This document shows, one piece after another, positions 26,787-35,044 of a DNA stretch of 64,000 bases. The notes beneath the pieces were generated by a model. It saw only the letters and a program-made list of their open reading frames with translations. It was not told the DNA's origin and made no database searches. The translations under genes were made by a program, and so were the position numbers. Position 1 is the stretch's first letter, and each line of letters opens with the position of its first letter. The DNA comes from Sporosarcina aquimarina. GTDB taxonomy: Bacteria; Bacillota; Bacilli; Bacillales_A; Planococcaceae. The stretch is from the NCBI RefSeq assembly GCF_023715615.1, contig NZ_JAMBOM010000004.1, forward strand, positions 124,001-188,000, written 5' to 3'.

Positions 26787-27752
26787 ATGAAGAAGATGAA
26801 AAGAAATTGGAAACGAGTTTTGCTACTAGTGGTCATTGTGTTTATCTGTATCCAAGTCATTGGTGGGGTATTTTTTTATGACCTTGCGATTAAGAGAGGA
26901 CCGAAAGATTTCTTGCAAAATAATGCTGACTTAGAGGTCGCTGATGAAACAATGGATTTATATGTAAATGGCGATTGGATTGACTGGGTTCACGATCAAA
27001 ACTTTGAAGAACTAACACTAGAATCACGAGATGGATTAAAATTGTCAGGGTACTTTTTACCGGCTGCGATGCCGACAGATAAGCTTGTCATTTTGACGCA
27101 CGGCTATTTAGGGAATGCGAAGCAAATGGGGTTGTTCGGGATTTTCTATTACCAAGAATTAGGATATAACATCTTCATGCCAGATGCACGAGGTCATGGA
27201 AAGAGTGAAGGGGATTATTATGGTTTTGGATGGCCGGACCGCTTGGACTTGATTGATTGGACAAACGCGTTAGTGGAGAAACTCGGTACTGACACAGAAG
27301 TCGTCTATCATGGATTATCAATGGGTGCAGCAACAGTGCTCATGGCGAGTGGGGAAAGAGAGTTACCCTCACAAGTGAAAGCAATTGTGGCAGATAGCCC
27401 ATATGGATCGGTCTACCAATTATTCGCATATCAAATGAAGCGCATGTTTCATCTTCCTGCATTCCCTTTATTGGATAGCACCAGTCTAGTAACTAAGATG
27501 CGAGCTGGCTATTTGTTCAAGGAAGCGAGTTCTCTTAAAGCTGTGCGGAAAACTGAGGTACCGATATTGTACATCCATGGAAAAGCGGACACCTTCGTAC
27601 CGTTTCAAAATGCCATTGAGTTGTATCAAAATACTTCCAGTAGTTCGGAGCTCTTTTTAGTTGATGGTGCCAATCATGGTGAGTCGTACGCGTCACAACC
27701 TGAAGAATACAAACAAAAAGTTCAGCAGTTTCTTACTCATACAGTGAAATGA
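26787..27752 (+). CDS. alpha/beta hydrolase (YqkD-like), membrane-anchored
   Basis: A 321-aa alpha/beta hydrolase with one N-terminal membrane segment (about residues 10-30) and the catalytic domain outside. The nucleophile Ser lies in GLSMGA, the oxyanion region in THGYLGNAKQM, an acid residue in HGKADTFVPF, and the catalytic His in GANHGESY. It resembles B. subtilis YqkD and peptidase-like BEM46/FrsA hydrolases; the substrate is unknown. The start ATG follows TGAGGGTTATTGA. Monocistronic. Confidence 0.88.
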   Translation: MKKMKRNWKRVLLLVVIVFICIQVIGGVFFYDLAIKRGPKDFLQNNADLEVADETMDLYVNGDWIDWVHDQNFEELTLESRDGLKLSGYFLPAAMPTDKLVILTHGYLGNAKQMGLFGIFYYQELGYNIFMPDARGHGKSEGDYYGFGWPDRLDLIDWTNALVEKLGTDTEVVYHGLSMGAATVLMASGERELPSQVKAIVADSPYGSVYQLFAYQMKRMFHLPAFPLLDSTSLVTKMRAGYLFKEASSLKAVRKTEVPILYIHGKADTFVPFQNAIELYQNTSSSSELFLVDGANHGESYASQPEEYKQKVQQFLTHTVK

Positions 27753-27838
27753 TCAACTCTTTCTATTCTTTCCAAAGTCAAAACGATGCGACTTCGAAAA
27801 ACTAAGTTATAATTATTTTGCTTTTCAACTTTTTTTGT

Positions 27839-27854
27839 GCACAAATGTTTGTGC
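27839..27854. promoter_or_regulatory. 16-bp palindrome GCACAAATGTTTGTGC beside an extended -10 promoter
   Basis: Seven-base arms GCACAAA/TTTGTGC around TG end about 20 bp before an extended -10 element TGG-TACGAT (27875-27880). The position overlaps where a -35 should be, as for a repressor operator. It may serve the downstream CD3324-family DNA-binding protein, but this is inference. Confidence 0.45.
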
Positions 27855-27937
27855 CCGCCTGATGGATTACATGGTACGATGTAAACTAGTAGGGAGAAGA
27901 AAATCCCTTGTAGTCTCTAAAAAGGAGGTGCTTATAG

Positions 27938-28030
27938 TTGGAGAATCGTCTACGATTGTCTGATACTTCACTCACTCATGCAAAGCCAGTAATTAGGAAG
28001 GCGATACTTTGTATGGGGCGAATAAGATAA
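27938..28030 (+). CDS. possible 30-aa leader peptide
   Basis: A near-perfect SD AAAGGAGGTG (27921-27930) stands 7 bases before TTG 27938, opening a 30-codon frame (MENRLRLSDTSLTHAKPVIR...). It ends in the middle of an alternative upstream start (TTG 28009, with AGGAAGG before it) that is in frame with the CD3324-family gene. The strength of the SD suggests real translation, perhaps coupling to the next gene. The peptide has no recognised motif. Confidence 0.4.
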   Translation: MENRLRLSDTSLTHAKPVIRKAILCMGRIR

Positions 28031-28104
28031 TTTTTATCGCTATTGGCTTTTTGATGAATTGGCTTTGCTCTCTTATTCGAAATTACAATAAGGAGCGAGT
28101 GAAA

Positions 28105-28377
28105 ATGACGTATATGAACGCACAGCACGTTTTACCTGAACAGCTTATTATTGAAATCCAAAAATATGTGCATGGGGAAACGCTATATATTCCTAAACTT
28201 GAAAATGAGTATGAAAAATGGGGAGCTTCTAGTGGCAGCAGGCGGCGATTAAATCTCCGCAATGCAACGATTCGAGATTCGTATAAAAAAGGAACTTGCT
28301 TGGAGGATCTAGCTCAGGAGCATTATCTCTCTGTTGAGACCATTAAAAAGATTGTCTATTCTCATCAAAAAAAATAA
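28105..28377 (+). CDS. CD3324 family protein (Mor-like HTH)
   Basis: A 90-aa helix-turn-helix protein of the CD3324 family, related to the Mor transcription activator. Typical blocks are MTYMNAQHVLPEQLIIEIQKYVHGETLYIPK and the C-terminal HTH YKKGTCLEDLAQEHYLSVETIKKIVYSHQ. ATG 28105 (after AGGAGCGAG) gives the normal family length. An in-frame TTG at 28009, also with a good SD, would add 32 residues including a hydrophobic segment (IIFIAIGFLMNWLCSLI); the longer form is less likely. A terminator follows. Target genes are unknown. Confidence 0.8.
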   Translation: MTYMNAQHVLPEQLIIEIQKYVHGETLYIPKLENEYEKWGASSGSRRRLNLRNATIRDSYKKGTCLEDLAQEHYLSVETIKKIVYSHQKK

Positions 28378-28386
28378 GTTTTGAAT

Positions 28387-28426
28387 GTCCCTCGTGTGAA
28401 TTGTGAAACAACACGGGGGTTTTTAT
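28387..28426 (+). terminator. terminator after the CD3324-family gene
   Basis: CCCTCGTGT (28389-28397) with ACACGGGGG (28411-28419), one G-T wobble, then TTTTTA. Confidence 0.82.
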
Positions 28427-28527
28427 GTACAAAACGTTTCTAACTGATTCTCGCTCTAGTTGTTCAATAGGGAATCCGATAGACTATGTGTAGTGAACCA
28501 TAAGCTGAATTTTAGGAGCGGTGAGAA

Positions 28528-29178
28528 ATGATGGAGAAATTTATAAAAAATGAGCATTTCAATTATATCTGTAAACAAGTGGAATTCATTAAAGATAATA
28601 CGAAGCAACATATCCCTCCTGGGGTACTCGCTTCTGTTTATGATTTATCAAATGAAAAAATCATGAACTGCATTCCAAATTTAACTCTAGAACAAAAAAG
28701 AATATTGGATTTTTCAAGTCTAAAGACGGTAGAAGAATACGATCAAGCCATAAAAGAGCTGGATGCATACCGTTTGCCATTTCCGACAGTGACAGACCAG
28801 CAGCTGAAGAAATTGTTCCCAAAAAGCAAAAAATTGAAACTGCCTGATTTGAACGGAATTGACTTGAAAAGTGTCACATACTTAAGTTGGATTGACAGTA
28901 GATCTAATAAGAAGTACTTACTTTATGAGCTTGATGAGCAATTAGTCGGGATTGAGTGTGCATTTTCCCCATCCTCAAAGAAAAATATGTGTTCAATATG
29001 TAATAGTCAGGCGGATGTCACATTTTTTACAACAAAAACTAAAGAGAGACAGCAAAACAATCCAGATTATTTCAGATCTATCGGCAATCTTATTTGTACA
29101 GATAGTCATGAATGCAATAAAAACATAACGGATGTAGCTTATTTAGAAGCCTTACTAAGAGATTCTCTGAGGAAATAA
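28528..29178 (+). CDS. FusB/FusC family EF-G-binding protein
   Basis: A 216-aa protein matching the FusB/FusC family: N-terminal helical bundle (about 1-85) and a C-terminal zinc finger domain with Cys at CSICNSQADVTFF and ICTDSHECN, which together form the four-Cys zinc site. FusB-type proteins bind EF-G and release it from the ribosome, giving fusidic acid resistance in staphylococci; chromosomal homologues in Bacillales are common, and their normal role is probably ribosome clearance. Start ATG 28528 (ATGATG) follows AGGAGCGGTG. No resistance phenotype can be claimed from sequence. Confidence 0.85.
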   Translation: MMEKFIKNEHFNYICKQVEFIKDNTKQHIPPGVLASVYDLSNEKIMNCIPNLTLEQKRILDFSSLKTVEEYDQAIKELDAYRLPFPTVTDQQLKKLFPKSKKLKLPDLNGIDLKSVTYLSWIDSRSNKKYLLYELDEQLVGIECAFSPSSKKNMCSICNSQADVTFFTTKTKERQQNNPDYFRSIGNLICTDSHECNKNITDVAYLEALLRDSLRK

Positions 29179-29289
29179 TGAACTTCACGACTCTATCCAA
29201 TTAAACCAGAATTCGGTAATTTTGTTTTGTCTGTATTCATCTTTTCTGGCGATGAACTATTTAAGAAGTCGTTTCACTTAATAGTACCC

Positions 29290-29342
29290 AAAAAAGAGGA
29301 GAAGAGTCCTTCTTAGATTGGATATTTATTCCTCTTTTTTAT
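29290..29342 (+). terminator. terminator downstream of the FusB-like gene
   Basis: AAAAAAGAGGA (29290-29300) pairs with TCCTCTTTTTT (29330-29340). The loop is long, about 29 nt. The 29179-29614 gap otherwise holds no gene. Confidence 0.65.
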
Positions 29343-29504
29343 CTGTTAAACAGTATTATAGATGCTCTCAACTTTAATCAAGGAATTGAAAACTTGAAGG
29401 GTTCCAAATGTTTCACTTTTCCCAGCTGTCCAACTTCCTTCGTTTTAAGTATTCAATGATTATTAAATTCATGTAGTTTACTTGGAATAGGATATGATTC
29501 CAAG

Positions 29505-29545
29505 TAAAAAACACCCTTCTTTTATACAACTATCAAAGAAGGATG
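29505..29545 (-). terminator. terminator of the DUF1648 gene
   Basis: Read on the minus strand, CATCCTTCTTT and AAAGAAGGGTG form a stem followed by TTTTTTAC (complement of 29505-29511). Confidence 0.75.
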
Positions 29546-29614
29546 TTAAACACAACTATTCAAGAACCGTTATCTTTTGTTATGCCGTCATAATTCCAGC
29601 CCATGCATGCGACA

Positions 29615-30721
29615 CTATGCAAAGAATGAAACGAGTAAAACGAGAAGCAGAGGAACGAATACGATGAAATAGCCGACCGGGTTACCAAAATTGATACTCC
29701 AACCGATACCAAATCGTTTTTCTACGAAGATTGAAGGATCTTGCTTATTCACATAAAAGACACCTAACTTCCAATGCCTATCATTATCTTCATCTGCAAA
29801 CTCTGTAGATTCTTCTTCAGCAATTGATACCGCAATACGAGATCCACCCTGTCCAACTTTGAATGCATAGACAGCAGAAGCTATCAACATGACTAATAGG
29901 AAACCGAGCGGCAAACCCATCATTAACGTAACGTTTTGAAACCCTTCATGTATCGTAGTGAGTTGAAGGAAAGAGAAAAGTATTGTTAAAAGAATTGTCG
30001 TCATCAATAAAAACCAGCTTGTATATTTACGAAACGCAAGTTGTTGGATCTGGGAAGATTTCTTTTTACTGGAATTCAATTTGATTCCTGATTGCTTTGT
30101 TGCGATATTGATTCCTAGCATCATCACTTGCATAACCAAAAGGATAACCAAAAGAGCAATTGAGGAAAATGGGGTTTTTGGACTGAATGCATCTGGTTGA
30201 CCATTGACATCCCAATGAGTTGGGATCATATCAGGTAACAAACTATACTGAGTTGTTGTGTAAATGACTAAACCAATCGTTACAAGCATTGGCAGTACAT
30301 ACATAGATGATGGGAGCATAGCATCTTTTACATGACTTTGTAAGTCGGCAACACGTATTTGTTTTGTACGGATACCCCAGGTTTTGTTTCGTTTTAATTC
30401 TGTAGTTTTTGCGTGGTAGTAAAGATACAGCGCCATGCAAAGTAACAGAAGACCTAACTGGATTACCAATCCTATCCAAACAAGCTGATCCTCAGAAGCA
30501 TGAGTGTTAATTGACCAAACTAGAAAGGCAACAAATGCGATTATCCCTGTAATTAAAACAATGCTAGAATACCTTCGTTTATAAGTGGCAAGTTCTGAAT
30601 TTGTTGCATTCTTTTCTGGAATGGTAACACCGAAAACTATCGTCTTTTTCAATAAAAACGGAATAGCGGATTGCAAGACAATCATGAAAGCAAGCGTGAC
30701 TAGAAAAATTGCTAATGACAT
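29615..30721 (-). CDS. DUF1648 (and DUF5808) membrane protein
   Basis: A 368-aa membrane protein with about eight hydrophobic helices. A DUF1648 segment is visible as LPDMIPTHWDVNGQPDAFSPKT, and the C-terminal WKLGVFYVNKQDPSIFVEKRFGIGWSINFGNP stretch fits DUF5808. The DUF1648 region is also found in SdpI-type immunity proteins of the SdpC toxin, but this protein is longer and its role is unknown. It starts three bases after the GntR gene stop, so they form an operon, a pairing common in Bacillales. Confidence 0.82.
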   Translation of the reverse strand: MSLAIFLVTLAFMIVLQSAIPFLLKKTIVFGVTIPEKNATNSELATYKRRYSSIVLITGIIAFVAFLVWSINTHASEDQLVWIGLVIQLGLLLLCMALYLYYHAKTTELKRNKTWGIRTKQIRVADLQSHVKDAMLPSSMYVLPMLVTIGLVIYTTTQYSLLPDMIPTHWDVNGQPDAFSPKTPFSSIALLVILLVMQVMMLGINIATKQSGIKLNSSKKKSSQIQQLAFRKYTSWFLLMTTILLTILFSFLQLTTIHEGFQNVTLMMGLPLGFLLVMLIASAVYAFKVGQGGSRIAVSIAEEESTEFADEDNDRHWKLGVFYVNKQDPSIFVEKRFGIGWSINFGNPVGYFIVFVPLLLVLLVSFFA

Positions 30722-30724
30722 AGA

Positions 30725-31108
30725 TTAATCCTCCTTCAAAAGACTAAGAGTGGCTGAAACAAGTTGTTCAATCTCTTCTAGGCTCATGCCAAGTACAAGT
30801 GATTCAGCAAGAATAGGTCGAATTCGTTCAATAATTCTTTGACGATTTTCCCTGCTCATACCGTACTGAACAATTGGGTTAATGATGGCACCAGACTTTG
30901 GTACGATACGTATAATTCCTTTTTGCTCAAGTTCATGGTAGGACTTGTTGACGGTATGCATATTCACGCTCAGATCTGAAGCTAATGCTCTCACCGAAGG
31001 TAACGTATCTCCTCCTTGGAGCTGTCCACGTGCAATCAGTTCAATTACCTGATTGGCTAATTGAGTATAAATTGGGATATCGGATGTTGCTTCAATTTGG
31101 ATGAACAA
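30725..31108 (-). CDS. GntR family regulator, YtrA type
   Basis: A 127-aa regulator with an N-terminal winged-helix GntR domain (IYTQLANQVIELIARGQLQGGDTLPSVRALASDLSVNMHTVNKSYHELEQKGII) and only a short C-terminal helical tail, as in the YtrA subfamily, which generally controls adjacent transporter or membrane-protein genes. It is first in an operon with the DUF1648 membrane protein and likely represses it. The start at 31108 follows GGAGGTGACC. An inverted repeat operator was not pinned down. Confidence 0.88.
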   Translation of the reverse strand: MFIQIEATSDIPIYTQLANQVIELIARGQLQGGDTLPSVRALASDLSVNMHTVNKSYHELEQKGIIRIVPKSGAIINPIVQYGMSRENRQRIIERIRPILAESLVLGMSLEEIEQLVSATLSLLKED

Positions 31109-31269
31109 CTGGTCACCTCCTAACTGCTCTATTAATAGTATAACAGAACTGTTCTAATATATGTATAACAAAAGGGACGATGAAATTAAAACTTGTACTT
31201 TGCTTTGTATCGTGCTAAAATCCGACGTAACACTAAAAGGTGTTACTTATTAGTAGGAGGAATGAAAAC

Positions 31270-31671
31270 ATGAAGACAGAAAATAACTTACCGGAAATTC
31301 GAAAGACCATTGTCCTTAACGCGCCAATTGAAAAAGTATGGAAGGTAGTTTCCACTTCGGAAGGGCTGGCTTCATGGTGGATGCCCAACACATTTGAGCC
31401 GAAGTTAGGAAAGAAATTTGTCCTTCATGCAGGACCTTACGGTGATTCACCTTGCTCCGTTACAGATCTTGAACCTCCACATCGTTTAGGGTTTAACTGG
31501 GATAAAGGATGGCATTTACTGTTTGAATTGAAAGAGCTCGATGGACAACAAACAGAATTCACCCTTACTCATTCGGGATGGAATACAGAACAAGCAAGTG
31601 TACGCGAAACCATGAATGGCGGCTGGGAGAGCATTGTTAAAGTGAAACTACCTGCTTATATCGAAGCTTAA
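31270..31671 (+). CDS. SRPBCC/AHSA1-domain protein
   Basis: A 133-aa START-like (SRPBCC, AHSA1 type) ligand-binding protein. Typical blocks are KTIVLNAPIEKVWKVVSTSEGLASWWMP and LGFNWDKGWHLLFELKEL, ending with GGWESIVKVKLPAYIEA. Members of this group usually lie next to an ArsR regulator, as here: the ArsR gene starts one base after this stop. ATG 31270 follows TAGGAGGAAT. The hydrophobic pocket ligand is unknown; detoxification or stress roles have been proposed. Confidence 0.85.
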   Translation: MKTENNLPEIRKTIVLNAPIEKVWKVVSTSEGLASWWMPNTFEPKLGKKFVLHAGPYGDSPCSVTDLEPPHRLGFNWDKGWHLLFELKELDGQQTEFTLTHSGWNTEQASVRETMNGGWESIVKVKLPAYIEA

Positions 31672-31672
31672 T

Positions 31673-31996
31673 ATGTCCGAGCAAAAGAAGTATGATGTTT
31701 TTCAAGCGATTTCCGATCCAACCAGACGTACCTTATTGAAATTACTTATAGAAAAGGAAATGTCGATTGTGGAGATAGCCAAGCAATTTCCAATTAGTCG
31801 GACTGCCGTCAATAAGCACCTTCATATTCTCTACAATGCTGGTATGGTAAAAAGCCGTAAAGTAGGACGGGAAACCCGTTATACCCTTGAACCAAATCCA
31901 CTTGCTGAAATTCAAGATTTTCTAGCATTTTTTGAACCATACTGGGACGATCAGCTGGCTGCCCTTAAACAACTTGTTGAAGAAGATAGCAATTAG
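31673..31996 (+). CDS. ArsR family winged-helix regulator
   Basis: A 107-aa ArsR-type regulator: FQAISDPTRRTLLKLLIEKEMSIVEIAKQFPISRTAVNKHLHILYNAGMVKSRKVGRETRYTL gives the complete winged HTH. There is no ELCV-type metal-binding Cys, so this is one of the metal-independent ArsR proteins paired with SRPBCC proteins. It is translationally coupled to the preceding gene. A decayed second copy of its C-terminus follows at 32080. Confidence 0.9.
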   Translation: MSEQKKYDVFQAISDPTRRTLLKLLIEKEMSIVEIAKQFPISRTAVNKHLHILYNAGMVKSRKVGRETRYTLEPNPLAEIQDFLAFFEPYWDDQLAALKQLVEEDSN

Positions 31997-32079
31997 GTTA
32001 GGGTGAAATAATGGATAAGGGAAACACATCTTTCAAATAAAAGGACTCTGGAAAGGTATTCAATAGAAAAGAAACAAAT

Positions 32080-32226
32080 CTCATATGCGGACGAAAAGTT
32101 GGCAGGGAAATGAGGTACCGATTAAACGCTGAACCATTGGAAGAAATGCTAGTTTGGATCTCAGTCTACGAGAAATTCTGGAAAGACCGATTTGCAACAC
32201 TTCACAAGTTATTGGAGGAAGGTTGA
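32080..32226 (+). pseudogene. ArsR regulator fragment (C-terminal part)
   Basis: The frame reads GRKVGREMRYRLNAEPLEEM...VYEKFWKDRFATLHKLLEEG and stop at 32224. It aligns with the last third of the intact ArsR gene just upstream (GRKVGRETRYTLEPNPLAEI...FEPYWDDQLAALKQLVEE). The N-terminal HTH is missing. It is therefore a truncated paralogue, left after duplication or deletion. Confidence 0.8.
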
Positions 32227-32686
32227 TGAAACCTAAAGTATCTTTAGACTTTTCATATAAAAGTTCGATCAAGAAAGCATGGAATGTGTTAACAGATTCC
32301 GATGAGCTTGCAAATTGGATATAGAATAATGAATTTAAACAGGTAGTTGGACATATATTTCAATTCCTATCAGAGCCAAACGAATGGTGGGATGGAAAGG
32401 TCGATTGTGAAGGTTTAATAGTAAATGAACCCCATACTCTTTCTTACAGTTGGATCAACGCTGGTGAAGTGACTATAGTTACATGGACATTGAAAGAAAA
32501 TCTTGATGGCGGAACGAACAAACAGGATTCAGCGAAGAAACAAAAGCACGACAAGGTGCTATCGAAGGTACAAAATATTTCTGGACAAAAATAGGTGAAG
32601 AGCTCGAAAAATTATTGGCAGCTAGTGCGATTGACCAGAAAGTTAAAAGTACTAAAAGTAACCATCTCAACTACTACGTCAGGTAG
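32226..32686 (+). pseudogene. decayed SRPBCC/AHSA1 gene
   Basis: ATG 32226 overlaps the stop of the ArsR fragment and opens an SRPBCC-like frame (MKPKVSLDFSYKSSIKKAWNVLTDSDELANWI). An in-frame TAG occurs at 32322-32324, and a frameshift near 32515 is needed to reach the family's C-terminal TGFSEETKARQGAIEGTKYFWTKIGEEL. Both lesions make it non-functional. The ArsR-then-SRPBCC order is opposite to the intact pair upstream. Confidence 0.82.
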
Positions 32687-32707
32687 CAGCGGTGGTTACT
32701 TTTTTGT
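32655..32707 (+). terminator. terminator after the decayed SRPBCC gene
   Basis: AGTAACCA (32657-32664) with TGGTTACT (32693-32700), then TTTTTTG. Confidence 0.8.
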
Positions 32708-32796
32708 TTAGATCAGCTAAAATAAGTTCAATAAAGATGCATCAACTTAATATAAGTTACATAAAAAATAAATGTTGTTAGCTATATATTAAATCT

Positions 32797-33354
32797 TTAA
32801 TACTTTAGTTCAAGATCTCCCAAAAGGTGTTTAATAATTACTTGATCACCATCAAACTGGAGTAGATAGATATCGGGATTACTAAGTTTCTTCCAATCCT
32901 CAAATCCAAAACTGGAATCATAATACTTCAAAGCTAGAGATAATAGATTACCATGAGTCACTATGATTGAGGTCTTCATGTCACTCTTGATGATTTCCGC
33001 AAACAACCCAATAATTCGGTTCATGGCATCTTTGCTGGATTCACCACCATTGTATCGGAGTTCCATATCTTCGAAGGTTACCTTCAATTTTTCTAACCAA
33101 TCCTCAAGATTTTCATTACTTAACACTCGTTCTTTCAAACGTTCATCTTTGACAATCGGGATTCCAGTCACTTGTGAGAATGGGGTAATGGACTGAATCG
33201 CGCGTTCAAAAGGACTCGAAATGATGTGATCGACGTTTTGAGTAGAGAAAAACTCTGTTAACCATTCAGCTTGTTGTGTCCCTTGTGCTGTCAAAGGGGC
33301 TTCTGGAGCTTGTCCTCTTGCTGCACAATGTCTTATTACATATAACTTGCTCAT
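32797..33354 (-). CDS. histidine phosphatase family protein
   Basis: A 185-aa phosphoglycerate-mutase-like phosphatase. The catalytic motif is YVIRHCAARGQAP (RHC instead of the usual RHG or RHA), with the second Arg in ISSPFERAIQSI, an acid in the LEDWLEK/ELRYNGGES region and the second His in IIVTHGNLLSL. ATG 33354 follows GGTGGGAT; an upstream start adds six residues only. The substrate is unknown; relatives range from phosphoserine to sugar-phosphate phosphatases. Monocistronic. Confidence 0.87.
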   Translation of the reverse strand: MSKLYVIRHCAARGQAPEAPLTAQGTQQAEWLTEFFSTQNVDHIISSPFERAIQSITPFSQVTGIPIVKDERLKERVLSNENLEDWLEKLKVTFEDMELRYNGGESSKDAMNRIIGLFAEIIKSDMKTSIIVTHGNLLSLALKYYDSSFGFEDWKKLSNPDIYLLQFDGDQVIIKHLLGDLELKY

Positions 33355-33372
33355 TTTTATCCCACCTGTCAA

Positions 33373-33772
33373 ATATACTTTTATTGATCCATATTACCAT
33401 CAAAATAGATCCTGTTCATGCCAATTTTTGAGATGTGGAGTTACGCTACATGTTGAATTACACTCCATTCGCATTAATGTGCGGCACACAGAGAAAGTTT
33501 GACCAACGCTATTCCTCCCTCTAACATCTTGAAAAAGTCGTTTCAAAAAGGAAACGTTGTAAAACCAGAATCATTCTTGTACCCGATCAAGCACTACTTC
33601 TTCTAAAGCTAGCAAATCCCTCTTTAACAAGATCAAATTCAGAATAGATCTAATTTATTTGACCATTGTACTTATAAGGGTAGGGTTTTTAAAAAGGGCA
33701 AATAATTATATATTTTTTTGATTAAGATAAGTACATAAGCTAACTACTTTGCAATGGATATGAAAGAGTTGA
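33373..33772. other. 400-bp stretch without a recognised gene
   Basis: AT-rich; no ORF with SD, no strong hairpin and no repeat was seen. It separates the phosphatase gene from the phage-derived fragment. Confidence 0.5.
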
Positions 33773-34451
33773 TTTGGTGTATTAAATCAAGGAAATACTG
33801 CGTCTATTTATGACGTATTAGGCGGAAAAAGCGTAGTTAACACAAGTCGGGCATACGCAGTTAAGTAGCGAAGTACACAGTGTAGACGAAACATTATCTG
33901 CTACGCCGAAAGCGGTCAAGCAAGCCTATGACAGAGCTGAAGCGGCTTTTACGTCAGCCAGTAACGGTAAAAATGCGATTAAAAACGCCATTACTGGCAC
34001 AGATCCTAAAGTTGTAGTGCCATCTGATCCTACATTCGCACAACTAGCTACAGCTATCGGGACAATCAAAACCGGTATAATTAGTGAGATAAAACCAGGA
34101 ACATCGATAATCGCCTCTAACAATACTGTTGCGACCGTAAGTCCATCAGCAGATTTCGTTGACCGTAAAGTATTTAGGGTGGTGGAAGATGGAACATATA
34201 GAGTATCCATGAATTTGTTTGCGCAGGGCAGTAGTTCGTATTGGTGGTACACCTGCATACACGTTAATGGTGTGCCTAAAGGTGTGACTAGGCAACTGAA
34301 TTATTATGCAGACGTGACATACACTGAAGATATAATGTTGAAAAAAGGTGATTTGATGCAAATAAAAACCAAAACAGAAGCAAGTATAACTATGCAAATC
34401 AGAAGCGTATCTGTAGGCATCGTAAACCCTTCACTTATTACAGCGCTATAA
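33773..34451 (+). pseudogene. phage tail (fibre-like) protein fragment, frameshifted
   Basis: Reading from 33773 gives FGVLNQGNTASIYDVLGGKSVVNTSRAYAV, then a frame change near 33870 to LSSEVHSVDETLSATPKAVKQAYDRAEAAFTSASNGKNAI, and on to a C-terminal beta-rich domain ending at 34451. The SVDETLSATPKAVKQAYDRA block is typical of tail-fibre/tail-spike proteins of Bacillales phages. The N-terminal part is absent and the frame is broken, so it is a remnant. Two small phage-type genes follow; no capsid, lysis or integrase genes are present. Confidence 0.72.
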
Positions 34452-34484
34452 ATTAGAGATCATCTTGAAAAGGGGGTACTAATT

Positions 34485-34745
34485 GTGATTTTTAAGAGAC
34501 AATACACAACAAATGAAGAAAGAGAATTATTAGTGAACGAAAATAAGGACAAGTTTCTGGTGGAAGAGATGAATATACAGGAGGGAAACTTTCTGGTTTT
34601 TTCTGACACAAAACCGATATATATTGAAATTGAGGAGATAAAATTGGAAAATGTCTTGCTCAAATCACAAAACCAAGCAATAACCGAACGAGCGGATTTC
34701 ATCGAGGACGTAGTTGCCGAAATGGCAGCACAAGTTTATCAATGA
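34485..34745 (+). CDS. small phage-type protein
   Basis: An 86-aa acidic protein starting at GTG 34485 behind AAAAGGGGGTAC. It lies directly after the tail fragment and ends four bases into the next small ORF, the arrangement of the small genes found behind tail-fibre genes in Bacillales prophages (XkdW/XkdX position). The C-terminal helix (ENVLLKSQNQAITERADFIEDVVAEMA) may form a coiled coil. No function assigned. Confidence 0.6.
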   Translation: MIFKRQYTTNEERELLVNENKDKFLVEEMNIQEGNFLVFSDTKPIYIEIEEIKLENVLLKSQNQAITERADFIEDVVAEMAAQVYQ

Positions 34746-34795
34746 TTACCCGCTTTTTGTTTTGGCTTTTATTTCAATTAGAGGGTGGTGATACT

Positions 34796-34948
34796 ATGAT
34801 GGCTATGTTTTTTGCACAGCGTGTGATTCTTGGGAAGACAGAATTTAACGACGTTCCAGAGTCCCTCAAGTCGGGTGTTTACGAAAACCTTAAAGATAGC
34901 GGTGTCGAGTTTTTGGCAGGTGATTATGTTCCACCTACCAAAGCGTAA
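34796..34948 (+). CDS. small phage protein (CD1375/XkdX-like)
   Basis: A 50-aa protein, MMAMFFAQRVILGKTEFNDVPESLKSGV..., whose pattern (short N-term, 'lys-gly-x-thr/arg ... val-pro ... leu-lys') resembles the CD1375/XkdX-like small proteins after phage tail genes. ATG 34796 follows GAGGGTGGTGAT. It is the last sign of the phage module before the repeat-rich array begins. Confidence 0.55.
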   Translation: MMAMFFAQRVILGKTEFNDVPESLKSGVYENLKDSGVEFLAGDYVPPTKA

Positions 34949-35012
34949 TTGGACGATTATGGTAAGATGGAATCTATACTGTTATTCAACTAACGAAGCA
35001 GGTTAGTTTAAG
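34949..35012 (+). repeat. array repeat R0 (promoter and TTATTCAACTAACG boundary)
   Basis: Contains TTGGACGATTATGGTAAGATG, matching the promoter part of later repeats (extended -10 TGG-TAAGAT), and then TTATTCAACTAACG at about 34982. The same 14 bases stand directly after the next gene (35479), so the deaminase-like gene is bracketed by them. Confidence 0.6.
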
Positions 35013-35044
35013 GAAAAGTGATAAAAATAGAGAGGGAGACTATT

